A stretch of DNA of 64,000 nt from Nocardia takedensis NBRC 100417 (GCF_000308695.1 NZ_BAGG01000046.1:19216-83215), one strand, 5' to 3'; numbered from the stretch's first letter, positions 21,467 through 32,672 are shown. Translations and numbers: made by a program. The notes: generated by a model from the sequence alone, not told the origin.

Positions 21467-22072
21467 ATGAGTGCGACAGGGGCCGGGAAGCAGGCGGGGG
21501 CCAAGCGGGTCGTCGTCGCGGAGGACGAGGCGCTCATCCGGATGGACCTGGTGGAGATGCTGACCGAGGAGGGGTACGAGGTCGTCGGCGAAGCGGGTGA
21601 CGGTCAGCAGGCGGTGGATCTGGCGGTCGAGCACCGACCGGATCTGGTCATCATGGATGTGAAGATGCCGCGCCGCGACGGCATCGACGCCGCCGCCGAG
21701 ATCGCCTCCAAACGCGTTGCGCCGGTGGTGATCCTGACCGCGTTCAGTCAGCGCGACCTGGTCGAGCGGGCCCGCGACGCGGGGGCGATGGCGTATCTGG
21801 TCAAGCCGTTCACCAAGTCGGATCTGGTGCCCGCGATCGAATTGGCGGCGAGTCGCTTCCACGAGATCACCGCGCTCGAGAGCGAGGTCGCGAATCTGTC
21901 CGACCGGCTCGAGACGCGCAAGCTGGTGGAGCGTGCGAAGGGTGTGCTGATGCAGACCCAGGGGTTGTCGGAACCGCAGGCGTTCAAGTGGATCCAGCGG
22001 ACCGCGATGGATCGCCGGACCACGATGAAGGCGGTTGCCGAAGTGGTGCTGGAGAATCTCACGCCGAAGTGA
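21467..22072 (+). CDS. pdtaR: ANTAR-domain response regulator PdtaR
   Basis: 201 residues: an N-terminal receiver domain (residues ~14-130) with acidic pocket E19-D20, phosphoacceptor D64 in VIMDVKMP and the switch lysine in LVKPF, joined by a coiled linker to a C-terminal ANTAR RNA-binding domain (~140-198, with the RLETRKLVERAKGVLM helix and AFKWIQRTAM). ANTAR regulators bind paired hexaloop hairpins in mRNA leaders to prevent termination. The cognate kinase PdtaS is not in the window. ATG 21467 gives the standard N terminus; the ribosome binding site is weak. Confidence 0.93.
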   Translation: MSATGAGKQAGAKRVVVAEDEALIRMDLVEMLTEEGYEVVGEAGDGQQAVDLAVEHRPDLVIMDVKMPRRDGIDAAAEIASKRVAPVVILTAFSQRDLVERARDAGAMAYLVKPFTKSDLVPAIELAASRFHEITALESEVANLSDRLETRKLVERAKGVLMQTQGLSEPQAFKWIQRTAMDRRTTMKAVAEVVLENLTPK

Positions 22073-22268
22073 TGTCGGGCCGTTTCGCGGGTGCGGTCGT
22101 GGAAATGTAACGCGGTCGAAACGTAATCGTGAAACGGAATTCGACACGTGGTCGTCCGCATGGTCCGAATGTGATGCGGAGCCGACGTAGCGACGCTATG
22201 TTTCTGACCGGGCTGACGTGGTCGGCCCCCTCGGTCACCCGGGGAGTACAGGACGTAGAGGTGAGACG

Positions 22269-23495
22269 TTGATTGGTTCGACATGGCGCAGTCGTTCGAC
22301 GCGCGGCGTAGTGGTTCTCGGCGCCGCCGCGGCGCTGGTGCTGTCGGGGTGCAGTGACAAGTCGACCGACAGCGGCGGCGGTGGCGGCAGCGCCGACCTG
22401 TCCATCAAGCCGGTGGTCCAGCTCGACACCGCGGGCAACGAGGTCGCGGCGACCGATTCGGGCGCGGCGGCCGATCCGGCGGGCGACGGCAAGGCGACCT
22501 GCGCCCCGCTGACCCTCGGTATGGCGGGCCCGCTGACCGGTGGCAACGCGGCGCTCGGTATCAACGTGGTGATGGGCGTGAAACTGGCCCTGGATCAGCA
22601 CAACAAGGCCAATCCGGGCTGTCAGGTCACGGTCAAGCAGTTCGACACCGAGGGCAAGGCGCAGATCGCCTCCGGCGTCATCCCGACGATCACCGGCGAT
22701 CCGAGCATCGTCGCGCTGATCGGCCCCACCTTCTCGGGTGAGACCAAGGCGACCGGTCAGCAGCTCAACGACGCGGGCATGCCGTTTCTGACCGCCTCGG
22801 CCACCAACCCGACGTTGACCCAGAACGGCTGGCGGACCTTCTTCCGCGGCCTGGGCAACGACAACTCGCAGGGTCCGGCCGTCGCCAAGTACCTGACCGG
22901 CAAGCTGGGCTACAAGAAGATCTGCGTGGTCGTCGACAACACCGACTACGGCAAGGGTCTGGCCGACGCGTTCACCGCGGCCGCCGGTTCCGCGGTCGAC
23001 CCGAGTTGCGGCGTCGGCGTGAAGGAAGGCGACAAGGACTTCTCCGCGGCGGTGTCCTCGCTGGCCGCGGCCAAGCCGGACGCGATCTTCTACTCCGGCT
23101 ACTACGCCGAGTCCGCGCCGTTCGTGCAGCAGTTGCGCACCGGCGGGGTGACCTCGACCTTCGTCTCCGCCGACGGCTCCAACGATCCCGAATTCGTCCG
23201 CCAGGCGGGCAACTCGGCCAAGGACGCCTACCTGTCGTGCCCGTGCAGCCCGGCCCCGGCGAAGTTCACCGAGGAGTACCAGGCGTTCAACGGCCAGGCT
23301 CCCGGCGTGTACTCGGTCGAGGGCTACGACCTGACGACCATCGTGCTCAAGGCGATCGCCGCGGGTAAGGTCACCCGCGCCGACATCACCGACTACGTCC
23401 GCAACTACGACGGCGCGGGCGTGGCCCGCCAGTACAAGTGGAACGAGAACGGTGAGCTGTCGAACATCCAGATCTGGATGTACCAGGTCAAGTAG
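22269..23495 (+). CDS. Branched-chain amino-acid type ABC transporter, substrate-binding lipoprotein
   Basis: 408 residues. The start is most likely TTG 22269: it is preceded by a GAGGTGAG ribosome binding site and gives a textbook lipoprotein signal (Arg-rich n-region, hydrophobic core, lipobox LSGC with modified C28). Starting upstream would add an unlikely leader. A Gly-rich spacer follows, then a periplasmic-binding type I domain (LivJ/LivK family) with the ALIGPTFSGETKATGQ segment. It captures substrate outside the membrane for the permeases encoded next; branched-chain amino acids are the family default, not proven here. Confidence 0.9.
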   Translation: MIGSTWRSRSTRGVVVLGAAAALVLSGCSDKSTDSGGGGGSADLSIKPVVQLDTAGNEVAATDSGAAADPAGDGKATCAPLTLGMAGPLTGGNAALGINVVMGVKLALDQHNKANPGCQVTVKQFDTEGKAQIASGVIPTITGDPSIVALIGPTFSGETKATGQQLNDAGMPFLTASATNPTLTQNGWRTFFRGLGNDNSQGPAVAKYLTGKLGYKKICVVVDNTDYGKGLADAFTAAAGSAVDPSCGVGVKEGDKDFSAAVSSLAAAKPDAIFYSGYYAESAPFVQQLRTGGVTSTFVSADGSNDPEFVRQAGNSAKDAYLSCPCSPAPAKFTEEYQAFNGQAPGVYSVEGYDLTTIVLKAIAAGKVTRADITDYVRNYDGAGVARQYKWNENGELSNIQIWMYQVK

Positions 23496-23513
23496 TTCAC
23501 CTACGAGTGTTGA

Positions 23514-23554
23514 CGGCGTGTGCGGGTCCTCCCGGGATCCGCACACGCCGTTTT
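23514..23554 (+). terminator. Intrinsic terminator/attenuator between the binding protein and permease genes
   Basis: CGGCGTGTGCGG pairs perfectly over 12 bp with CCGCACACGCCG and is followed directly by TTTT, the only good stem-plus-T-tract noticed in the window. Partial read-through would let the binding protein be made in excess of the membrane components. Confidence 0.75.
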
Positions 23555-23573
23555 CCCGACGCGAGAGATACGA

Positions 23574-24611
23574 ATGACTTCAACCGCATCGGTCGGTGTG
23601 GCCCTGCTCGCCAACGGGTCGATCGACTTCAACGTCTCCGGGGTGGTGGACCAGTTCTGGCGGCTCACCGTCGACGGTCTGACCTACGGCTCGATCTACG
23701 CCCTCGTCGCGGTCGGGTACACCCTGGTCTACGGTGTGCTGCGCCTGATCAACTTCGCGCACTCGGAAATCTTCATGCTGGGCATGTTCGGCACGTACGT
23801 GGGGCTCGAGATCCTCGGGTTCGCGCCCAGCGGCGACGTCTATTCCCAGGGCGTGGTGATGACCGTGGTCTTCCTCGGTCTGGCCATGTTGTTCGGCATG
23901 TTCGTGTCGGGTGCGGCCGCGGTGGGCCTGGAGCGGGTCGCCTACCGGCCCTTGCGTAAGCGCGGCGCGAAACCGCTGGCGTTCCTGATCACCGCGATCG
24001 GCATGTCCTTCGCGATCCAGGAGTTCGTGCACTACATCCTGCCCAAACTGAAGCCGGGCCTGGGCGGCACCAACGCCCAGACCGGTATCCGGTTGGTGGA
24101 ACCCAAGATCCAGTTCAGCTTCCTCGGCGCGGACGTGACCAACGTCGCGATCGTGATCGTGGTCTCGGCGGTGGTGCTCGCGCTGCTGACCGAGATCCTC
24201 ATCAACCGCACCAAATTCGGCCGCGGCATCCGCGCGGTCGCCCAGGACCCCGACACCGCGACGCTGATGGGCGTCTCGCGCGAGCGGGTCATCGTGTTGA
24301 CGTTCCTGATCGGCGGTGTCCTCGCGGGCGCCGCCGCGCTGCTGTACACGCTGCGGGTGCCGACCGGCATCATCTACTCCGGCGGATTCATCCTCGGCAT
24401 CAAGGCGTTCAGCGCGGCGGTGCTCGGCGGTATCGGCAATCTGCGCGGCGCGCTGCTCGGCGGACTGTTGTTGGGGGTCGCCGAGCAGTACGGCCAGATC
24501 CTGTTCGGCACCGAATGGCGTGACGTGGTGGCCTTCGTCCTGCTGGTGGCGGTGCTGATGATCCGGCCGACCGGCATTCTGGGGGAGAGCCTCGGGAGGG
24601 CACGAGTATGA
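23574..24611 (+). CDS. livH: Branched-chain amino-acid ABC transporter permease LivH
   Basis: 345 residues, hydrophobic with about eight membrane segments. It contains the LivH family stretches LTYGSIYALVAVGYTLVYGVLRLINFAHSE (split over about residues 35-65) and the cytoplasmic coupling loop near RAVAQDPDTATLMGVSRERV (about 225-240), plus GGIGNLRGALLGG near the C terminus. It forms the transmembrane channel with LivM. ATG 23574 has a GAGAGA sequence upstream. The stop overlaps livM by 4 bp. Confidence 0.94.
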   Translation: MTSTASVGVALLANGSIDFNVSGVVDQFWRLTVDGLTYGSIYALVAVGYTLVYGVLRLINFAHSEIFMLGMFGTYVGLEILGFAPSGDVYSQGVVMTVVFLGLAMLFGMFVSGAAAVGLERVAYRPLRKRGAKPLAFLITAIGMSFAIQEFVHYILPKLKPGLGGTNAQTGIRLVEPKIQFSFLGADVTNVAIVIVVSAVVLALLTEILINRTKFGRGIRAVAQDPDTATLMGVSRERVIVLTFLIGGVLAGAAALLYTLRVPTGIIYSGGFILGIKAFSAAVLGGIGNLRGALLGGLLLGVAEQYGQILFGTEWRDVVAFVLLVAVLMIRPTGILGESLGRARV

Positions 24612-26013
24612 CGACCACGACTCCCGCGCCCGAGTCCGCGCCTGCCAAGGCGGGTCTCGGCGAGCGCGTCGGCGAATGGTGGGGCGGCCTGTCGCGGCCC
24701 GGCCAGTGGGCGGTCGGGGTCCCGGTGATCCTGGTGCTGGCCCTGCTGCCGCTGTACCCGCCGCCGCTGCTGGACACCCCCGGCGTCAGTTTCGGTTTCG
24801 TGATGGCCACCGTGGCCATGTACGCGTTGATCGCGATCGGCCTGAACGTGGTGGTCGGTCAGGCGGGTCTGCTCGATCTGGGCTACGTCGGCTTCTTCGC
24901 GGTCGGCGCGTACTCCGTCGGCCTGCTGACCAGCCCGGACAGTCCGTGGAATCAGACCGACGGATGGTTGAACAGCGGATGGGCGTGGCTGGCCTGCGTC
25001 CCGATCGCGATCGTGGCCACCGCGATCTCGGGTCTGATCCTGGGCACCCCGACCCTGCGGTTGCGCGGCGACTACCTGGCGATCGTGACGTTGGGCTTCG
25101 GCGAGATCGTGCGGTTGATGTCGGACAACCTCGGCGAGGTCACCAACGGCAGCCTCGGCCTCTCGCGCATCGCCTACCCCGACGTCGGCGAGTCGACCCG
25201 CTTCCCGGACGGCGTGTTCGCCCAGGGCAACGTCGGTGACACCAGTAGTTGGAATCCGCTGGTGCGCGCCGACCACAACACCTGGTGGTACTGGCTGGGC
25301 ATGGTGCTGGTGATCCTGGTGCTGCTGTTCGTGGGCAACCTCGAGCGCAGCCGGGTCGGCCGCGCCTGGGTCGCGATCCGCGAGGACGAGGACGCCGCCG
25401 AGATCATGGGCGTGCCCACCTTCAAGTTCAAGCTGTGGGCCTTCACCATCGGCGCGGCCATCGGCGGCATCTCCGGCGCGATGTTCGCGGGCCAGGTCAC
25501 CTACGTCAATCCGCGGCAGTTCGACATCATCTCCTCGATGCTGTTCCTGGCCGCGGTGGTGCTGGGCGGCAAGGGCAACAAGCTCGGCGTGATCGTCGGC
25601 GCGTTCCTGGTCGCCTACCTGCCGCTGCGGTTGCAGTCCTCGCAGTTGGTCTCCGACGAGGCGACCGGCTACATCCTGCTGGTGATCGACGCGGCGGTGT
25701 TCGTGGCGCTGCTGGTCGCCTGGCGGGTCAAGGTGCAGTACCTGGGACCGTGGCCGCAGCGCGCGGTCATCGTCGGCACGGTGGTCACCGGCGTCCTCGG
25801 TCTGCTGCTGGTGGGCAGCGTCCTGCTGTTCCGTCCCGGCGGCGCGCAGTCGCTCGGTGACCTGAAGTATCTGTATTTCGGTATCGCACTGGTGGTGATG
25901 ATGATTCTGCGGCCGCAGGGCCTGTTCCCGGCCCGTCAGAAACTGCTCGCCTACGGCAGGCAGGTGTACCGGGCGGTCCGCAGGCCCGTGCCCGAGCGGG
26001 TCGGAGCGGAACG

Positions 26014-26017
<4 letters not shown>
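24608..26017 (+). CDS. livM: Branched-chain amino-acid ABC transporter permease LivM
   Basis: 469 residues with about ten membrane segments after a ~35-residue charged N terminus. Family blocks include YALIAIGLNVVVGQAGLLDLGYVGFFAVGAY (split over about residues 75-105), the coupling loop AIREDEDAAEIMGV (about 255-268) and VVLGGKGNKLGVIVGA (about 317). ATG overlaps the livH stop (ATGA) and its own stop overlaps the ATPase gene by 4 bp, so livH, livM and the ATPase are tightly coupled. Confidence 0.94.
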
Positions 26018-27861
<1,844 letters not shown>

Positions 27862-27875
27862 CGCGCACCGTTCGC

Positions 27876-27905
27876 CGATCCCGGCGGTGAGGTTTGCCGG
27901 GATCG
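27876..27905 (+). terminator. Terminator-like hairpin after the liv genes
   Basis: CGATCCCGGC pairs perfectly with GCCGGGATCG over a 10-nt loop, 14 bp after the stop. No U-tract. Confidence 0.6.
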
Positions 27906-28024
27906 GTGATCGGGGGCACATCCAGTGCCTTCTTCGGTTGCGGGAAAGTATTTCCCGAGTTGCGGGGAGTCGACCGATCGGGTTCCATGTGGGTTCGTTC
28001 TGATGCTCGGTCGAGGGATGAGGC

Positions 28025-29020
28025 ATGGACAACCCGCTGACGGTCCTTCCGGACCGGGTCCGGCGTGGGCGGATGTCCTCGATCCTGGTGTACGGGGTGG
28101 TGGCCACCGTGCTGGCCGCGGCGATCATGCTCACCGGCCGCTCCTGCGGTCGCGCCGAACAACCGCAGTCCGCGCGCACGGCCGCCGCGGTCGACGGCAT
28201 ACCGGGTTTCCACGGACTGCCCTCCGAGGGGGTCGATCCGGTCCGCGACGCGGCGCCGCCCGTGGCGGGCGCGCCGCTGGCGGGGGAGGTCGCCGAGGAT
28301 CGCGCGGTGCACGCGCTGGCCGATCATCCGCTCTTCGCCCGCCATGTCGGCGTGCACCGGGTCGACTGCGCGCTGCCGTCCTGGCGTGACGACCAGTCCG
28401 GCGCGCGGGCCTTCTACCTCGCGGCGATCGCCTGCCTGGACGCCTCCTGGGAGCCGACGCTGCGCGGCGCGGGCCTGCCGTTCCGCTCGCCGCGACTCCA
28501 GGTGCCCGAATCGATCCCGGCGGTCCGCGGCCTGTGCGCGCCGGGGGACACCGAGATCCGGGTCGGCCACTACTGCCCGAGCACCGAGACGATCCTGCTG
28601 CCCATGGCGACCGTGCGGCCCGCCGTCGCCGATTCCCGCCGCGGCGCGCAGTTGGCGGCGCTGGCCCACGAATACGGCCACCACATCCAGTCGGTGATCG
28701 GCGTCACCCGCGCCTACCGGGACCGCCGGACCTCCGTGGGCTGGGACTCCGCGGCGGGCCTGGAGTTGAGCCGACGCCTGGAATTGCAGGCGGCCTGCTT
28801 CTCGGGCATGTTCCTGGGCACCAACGCCGGGCGCGTCGACCTCGACGAGTCGAGTTGGACCGAGGCCGCCGCGGCCAATCGCGCCGCGGGCGACCGACCG
28901 GGGGAACCGCGTGCGCGCGGCACCGACGCGACGGTGTGGGGCTGGTGGAAATGGGGTTCCGACACCGGCGACACCTGGGAGTGCAACACCTGGTACGCCG
29001 CCGCCGCGCACGTCGACTGA
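28025..29020 (+). CDS. Membrane-anchored neutral zinc metallopeptidase (YpfJ-like)
   Basis: 331 residues: a short cytoplasmic stretch, one membrane helix at about residues 19-38, then an extracytoplasmic domain. The HExxH zinc motif is HEYGHH (H215, E216, H219). The downstream family motif ELQADC, which normally supplies further zinc/active-site carboxylates, reads ELQAAC here (E253 kept, Asp replaced by A257). Four or more cysteines suggest disulfides. Substrate unknown. The substitution leaves activity uncertain. ATG 28025; the gene sits between the liv terminator and polA. Confidence 0.8.
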   Translation: MDNPLTVLPDRVRRGRMSSILVYGVVATVLAAAIMLTGRSCGRAEQPQSARTAAAVDGIPGFHGLPSEGVDPVRDAAPPVAGAPLAGEVAEDRAVHALADHPLFARHVGVHRVDCALPSWRDDQSGARAFYLAAIACLDASWEPTLRGAGLPFRSPRLQVPESIPAVRGLCAPGDTEIRVGHYCPSTETILLPMATVRPAVADSRRGAQLAALAHEYGHHIQSVIGVTRAYRDRRTSVGWDSAAGLELSRRLELQAACFSGMFLGTNAGRVDLDESSWTEAAAANRAAGDRPGEPRARGTDATVWGWWKWGSDTGDTWECNTWYAAAAHVD

Positions 29021-29076
29021 GCGGCCGCGCGCACCCCGCACGGGTGTCGAGGTCGTGGCCTGTCGGTGTCGGTCCC

Positions 29077-29082
29077 TAGACT
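29077..29082 (+). promoter_or_regulatory. -10 box of polA, leaderless
   Basis: TAGACT followed by 7 nt and the GTG at 29090; supports that start over the GTG at 29066, which lies upstream of the box. Confidence 0.5.
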
Positions 29083-29089
29083 CAGCGGC

Positions 29090-31828
29090 GTGAGTTCACC
29101 CACGACCGCGCAGCGCCAGGCCACCGGTTCGAGCGATCCGACCGACGCGGACCGCCCGACACTGCTCCTGCTCGACGGGCATTCGATCGCCTACCGCGCG
29201 TTCTTCGCGCTACCGGCGGAGAACTTCAAGACGGTGACGGGCCAGACCACCAACGCGGTCTACGGCTTCACCGCCATGTTGATCAACCTGCTGCGCGACG
29301 AGAAACCCACCCACGTGGCGGCCGCCTTCGACGTCTCGCGCAAGACCTTCCGCGCCGAGAAGTATCCGGAGTACAAGGCCAATCGGGCCCAGACCCCCGA
29401 CGAGTTCCGCGGGCAGGTCGAACTCACCAAAGACGTGCTCGGCGCGATGGGCATCCCGGTCATGGCACTGGAGGGCTACGAGGCCGACGACATCATCGCC
29501 ACCCTCACCACCCGGGCGGCCCCGCAGGGTTTCCGGGTGCTGATCGTCACCGGCGATCGCGACGCGATCCAGTTGGTCACCGACGACGTCACGGTGCTCT
29601 ACCCGCGCAAGGGCGTCTCGGACCTGACCAGGTTCACCCCGGAGGAGGTGATGGCCAAATACGGTCTCACCCCGGCCCAGTACCCGGATTACGCGGCGCT
29701 GCGCGGTGATCCGAGCGACAATCTGCCCGGCATCCCCGGCGTCGGTGAGAAGACCGCGGCCAAATGGGTGCGCGAATACGGCGATCTGGCGACCTTGGTC
29801 GACCGGGTCCCCGAGGTGAAGGGCAAGGTGGGCGACGCGCTGCGCGACAATCTCCAGAACGTCATCCGCAACCGTCAACTCACCGAACTGGTCAAGGATC
29901 TCCCGCTGCCCTACACTCCGGATCAGCTGGCCAAACAGCCCTGGGATCGCAACAAGATCCACCAACTCTTCGACGACCTGGAATTCCGGGTGCTGCGCGA
30001 CCGACTGTTCGAGACGTTGGCCCCGCCGGAGCCCGAGGCCGAATCCGGTTTCGAGATCAGCGGCGGCGCACTGGAAGTCGGCGCGGTCGCGGACTGGCTG
30101 GCCGAGCACGCGCCGCCCGGCGAGCGGCACGGCGTCGCGGTGGTGGGCACCGGCGCGCCCGCCAACGGTGACGTGCGCGCTTTGGCCATCGCCGCCGCCG
30201 ACGGGGAAGGCGGCTACATCGACGTCACGGTGCTGACCCCGGAGGACGAGGCGGCGCTGGGGGCCTGGCTGGCCGATCCCGCGGTGCCCAAGGCGCTGCA
30301 CGAGGCGAAATCGGCCATGCACGCGCTGCGCGGGCGCGGCTGGACCCTGGGCGGGCTCACCAGCGACACCGCGCTGGCCGCCTATCTGGTCCGTCCCGGG
30401 CAGCGCACCTTCAACCTGGACGACCTGTCGCTGCGGTACCTGCACCGCGAACTGCGCGCCGAGACCGAGGCCGAACCGCAGTTGTCGCTGCTGGACGACG
30501 AGGAAACGGTCGACGCCGAGCAGGCCCAGGCCGAGATGCTGCGCGCCAGGGCGGTGCTGGATCTGGCCGCCGCGCTGGACACCGAATTGGCGAACATCGA
30601 ATCGGTGCCGCTGCTGGCCGAGATGGAGTTGCCGCTGCTGGGCGTGCTGGCGGATCTGGAGAATTCGGGCATCGCGGTCGACATCGCGCAGTTGGAGGCG
30701 TTGCAGCGTCGCTTCGCCGATATGGTCGCCGCCGCCGCCGACGCGGCGTACGGGGTGATCGGCAAGCAGATCAACCTGGGTTCGCCCAAGCAGTTGCAGG
30801 TCGTGCTGTTCGACGAACTGGACATGCCGAAGACCAAGCGCACCAAGACCGGCTACACCACCGACGCCGACGCCCTGGAATCGCTGTTCGAGAAGACAGA
30901 ACATCCGTTCCTGCGTCATCTGCTCGAACACCGCGACGCCACCCGGTTGAAAGTCACCGTGGACGGATTGCTGAAATCGGTGGCCGAGGACGGGCGCATC
31001 CACACCACGTTCAATCAGACCATCGCCGCGACCGGCAGGTTGTCCTCCACCGAACCGAACCTCCAGAACATCCCGATCCGCACCGACACCGGGCGCGAGA
31101 TCCGCGACACCTTCGTGGTGGGTCCGGGTTACGCCGAACTGATGACCGCCGACTACAGCCAGATCGAGATGCGCATCATGGCGCACCTGTCCGGCGACGA
31201 GAACCTGATCGAGGCGTTCAACTCCGGCGAGGATCTGCACAGTTTCGTGGCCTCCAAGGCGTTCGACATCCCGATCTCGGAGGTCACCCCGGAGGTGCGC
31301 AGGCGGATCAAGGCGATGTCCTACGGTCTGGCCTACGGGTTGAGTTCTTTCGGCTTGGCCGCGCAGTTGCGGATCAGCACCACCGAGGCCAAGGAGCAGA
31401 TGGACGTCTACTTCGCCCGGTTCGGTCGCATCCGCGACTACCTGTACGAGGTGGTCGAACAGGCCCGCAAGGTCGGCTACACCGAGACGTTGTTCGGCCG
31501 CCGCCGCTACCTGCCGGACCTGGATTCCGGCAACCGCCAGCGCCGCGAGGCCGCCGAGCGCATGGCGTTGAACGCGCCCATCCAGGGCACCGCGGCCGAC
31601 ATCATCAAGGTCGCGATGATCGGGGTGAACACGGCGATCGACCAGGCGGGTCTGTCCTCGCGGATGCTGTTGCAGATCCACGACGAACTCGTCTTCGAGG
31701 TCGCCGAAGGCGAGCGGGAGCGGTTGGAGACCTTGGCCAGGGAGCGGATGTCCGCGGCGATCTCGTTGTCGGTGCCGTTGGACGTGTCGGTCGGCACCGG
31801 CCGCAGTTGGGATTCCGCCGCGCATTAG
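29090..31828 (+). CDS. polA: DNA polymerase I PolA
   Basis: 912 residues. The N-terminal 5'-3' exonuclease domain (about residues 25-310) has the conserved acidic stretches (LLLDGHSIAYRAF, EGYEADDIIATL, VTGDRDAIQLV, LRGDPSDNLPGIPGVGEKTA). The middle region is a degenerate 3'-5' exonuclease domain without the usual metal-binding acidic set, as in other mycobacterial PolA. The polymerase domain shows motif A (DYSQIEMRIMAH), motif B (RRRIKAMSYGLAYG) and motif C (QIHDELVFEV). It fills gaps in repair and removes RNA primers. GTG start chosen from the -10 spacing. Confidence 0.97.
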   Translation: MSSPTTAQRQATGSSDPTDADRPTLLLLDGHSIAYRAFFALPAENFKTVTGQTTNAVYGFTAMLINLLRDEKPTHVAAAFDVSRKTFRAEKYPEYKANRAQTPDEFRGQVELTKDVLGAMGIPVMALEGYEADDIIATLTTRAAPQGFRVLIVTGDRDAIQLVTDDVTVLYPRKGVSDLTRFTPEEVMAKYGLTPAQYPDYAALRGDPSDNLPGIPGVGEKTAAKWVREYGDLATLVDRVPEVKGKVGDALRDNLQNVIRNRQLTELVKDLPLPYTPDQLAKQPWDRNKIHQLFDDLEFRVLRDRLFETLAPPEPEAESGFEISGGALEVGAVADWLAEHAPPGERHGVAVVGTGAPANGDVRALAIAAADGEGGYIDVTVLTPEDEAALGAWLADPAVPKALHEAKSAMHALRGRGWTLGGLTSDTALAAYLVRPGQRTFNLDDLSLRYLHRELRAETEAEPQLSLLDDEETVDAEQAQAEMLRARAVLDLAAALDTELANIESVPLLAEMELPLLGVLADLENSGIAVDIAQLEALQRRFADMVAAAADAAYGVIGKQINLGSPKQLQVVLFDELDMPKTKRTKTGYTTDADALESLFEKTEHPFLRHLLEHRDATRLKVTVDGLLKSVAEDGRIHTTFNQTIAATGRLSSTEPNLQNIPIRTDTGREIRDTFVVGPGYAELMTADYSQIEMRIMAHLSGDENLIEAFNSGEDLHSFVASKAFDIPISEVTPEVRRRIKAMSYGLAYGLSSFGLAAQLRISTTEAKEQMDVYFARFGRIRDYLYEVVEQARKVGYTETLFGRRRYLPDLDSGNRQRREAAERMALNAPIQGTAADIIKVAMIGVNTAIDQAGLSSRMLLQIHDELVFEVAEGERERLETLARERMSAAISLSVPLDVSVGTGRSWDSAAH

Positions 31829-31999
31829 CAGGACACCGGAATCAAGCCGGAATGGGCGGCCGAGGCGTTCAGCGATCTGGAAGCCGATGTGCGCCAGTCG
31901 ATCGCGCGGATCAAGGACAGCGCCTTCATCCCGCACAAGGACAATATCCGCGGTTTCGTCTTCGATGTGGCCACCGGTGCGCTGAACGAGGTATCCGCT
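31829..31999 (+). pseudogene. Remnant of a beta-carbonic anhydrase C terminus
   Basis: Directly after the polA stop, and in the same reading frame, about 54 codons translate to the C-terminal third of a CanA (Rv1284)-type beta-carbonic anhydrase: TGIKPEWAAEAF, then DVRQSIARIK, and finally RGFVFDVATGALNEV, which is the family's near-invariant ending. The whole catalytic part (zinc-binding Cys-Asp-Arg, His-x-x-Cys) is missing and there is no start codon. It overlaps nothing upstream except the polA stop and ends against the 3' end of the TetR gene, so a deletion probably fused it to polA. Confidence 0.75.
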
Positions 32000-32607
32000 C
32001 AATCCGACTCCGCGCGCGGGCGCAGGCCGAGCATGACGTGATCGATGGTGTCGTCGAGCCAGGCGTCCGCGTCGCCGGGGGCGACGAGTCCCGAGCCGAG
32101 GAAGGTGGCCAGCCCTTGCAGGGCCGCCACCCAGGCCAGCGCGATCCGTCGGGGATCGCCGGGGATGACTTCGCCGAGATCCTGGGCGCGGGCGATGAGC
32201 GCGACGGGGGTGGCGAAGGCGCGATCGACGGCACGGGCCATCTCGTCGCCCGCGACGGGGCTGTGCCGTCGGGCGAACATCAGCGCGAGCAGCGCGGAGT
32301 TCTCGGTGGCGAAGCGCAGGTAGGCGCTCGCCATCGCGCGCATGGGTTCGTCCAGGCGGGCGTGGGTATCCAGGTCTCCGAAGGAGGCCGCGAGACGGTC
32401 GAAGCCCGCGACGGCGAGCGCGTCCATCAGGGCTTGTCGGTCCTTGAAGTGCCGGGTGGGGGCGGCGTGGCTGACGCCGATGTCGCGGGCCAACCGGCGC
32501 AGCGACAGACCGTCCACCCCGGACTCCCGCAAGGTGGCCTCGGCGCGCTGGAGGATCTCGGCGCGCAGGTCGCCGTGGTGGTAGGCGCGGGTGCGGGTGA
32601 AGGACAT
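31999..32607 (-). CDS. TetR-family repressor of the adjacent YhgE/Pip exporter
   Basis: 202 residues with an N-terminal TetR helix-turn-helix (LRRLARDIGVSHAAPTRHFKDRQALMDAL, about residues 35-60 in two helices) and a C-terminal ligand/dimer domain. ATG 32607 is preferred over ATG 32637: the latter lies inside the shared operator/promoter, whereas 32607 is 9 nt after a TATCCT -10 box (32617-32622, minus). Divergent from the membrane protein at 32673 with a perfect inverted repeat between them; autoregulation and repression of that gene are the natural reading. Confidence 0.88.
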   Translation of the reverse strand: MSFTRTRAYHHGDLRAEILQRAEATLRESGVDGLSLRRLARDIGVSHAAPTRHFKDRQALMDALAVAGFDRLAASFGDLDTHARLDEPMRAMASAYLRFATENSALLALMFARRHSPVAGDEMARAVDRAFATPVALIARAQDLGEVIPGDPRRIALAWVAALQGLATFLGSGLVAPGDADAWLDDTIDHVMLGLRPRAESD

Positions 32608-32623
32608 GGTGGGAGCAGGATAA

Positions 32624-32668
32624 CAAAATGTAGGCATTGACTACTTTGTTGGCACTGCCTACATTTTG
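32624..32668. promoter_or_regulatory. Operator and divergent promoters of the TetR/exporter pair
   Basis: A 13-bp perfect inverted repeat (CAAAATGTAGGCA at 32624-32636, TGCCTACATTTTG at 32656-32668) flanks the rightward promoter TTGACT (32637-32642), 17-bp spacer, TACATT (32660-32665). A bound TetR dimer would cover the -10 box. The exporter ATG follows 7 nt later, so that mRNA is leaderless. Confidence 0.8.
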
Positions 32669-32672
32669 CTCC

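Noticed and set aside
22073..22268. ANTAR-type paired hexaloop target upstream of the binding-protein gene
   Set aside because: Some GAAACG-like loops are present but no two adjacent stems with the required spacing could be drawn with confidence.
31826..31828. Programmed read-through of the polA TAG into the carbonic anhydrase remnant
   Set aside because: In-frame placement has a one-in-three chance and the tail is a recognisable fragment of another gene; no read-through context was seen.
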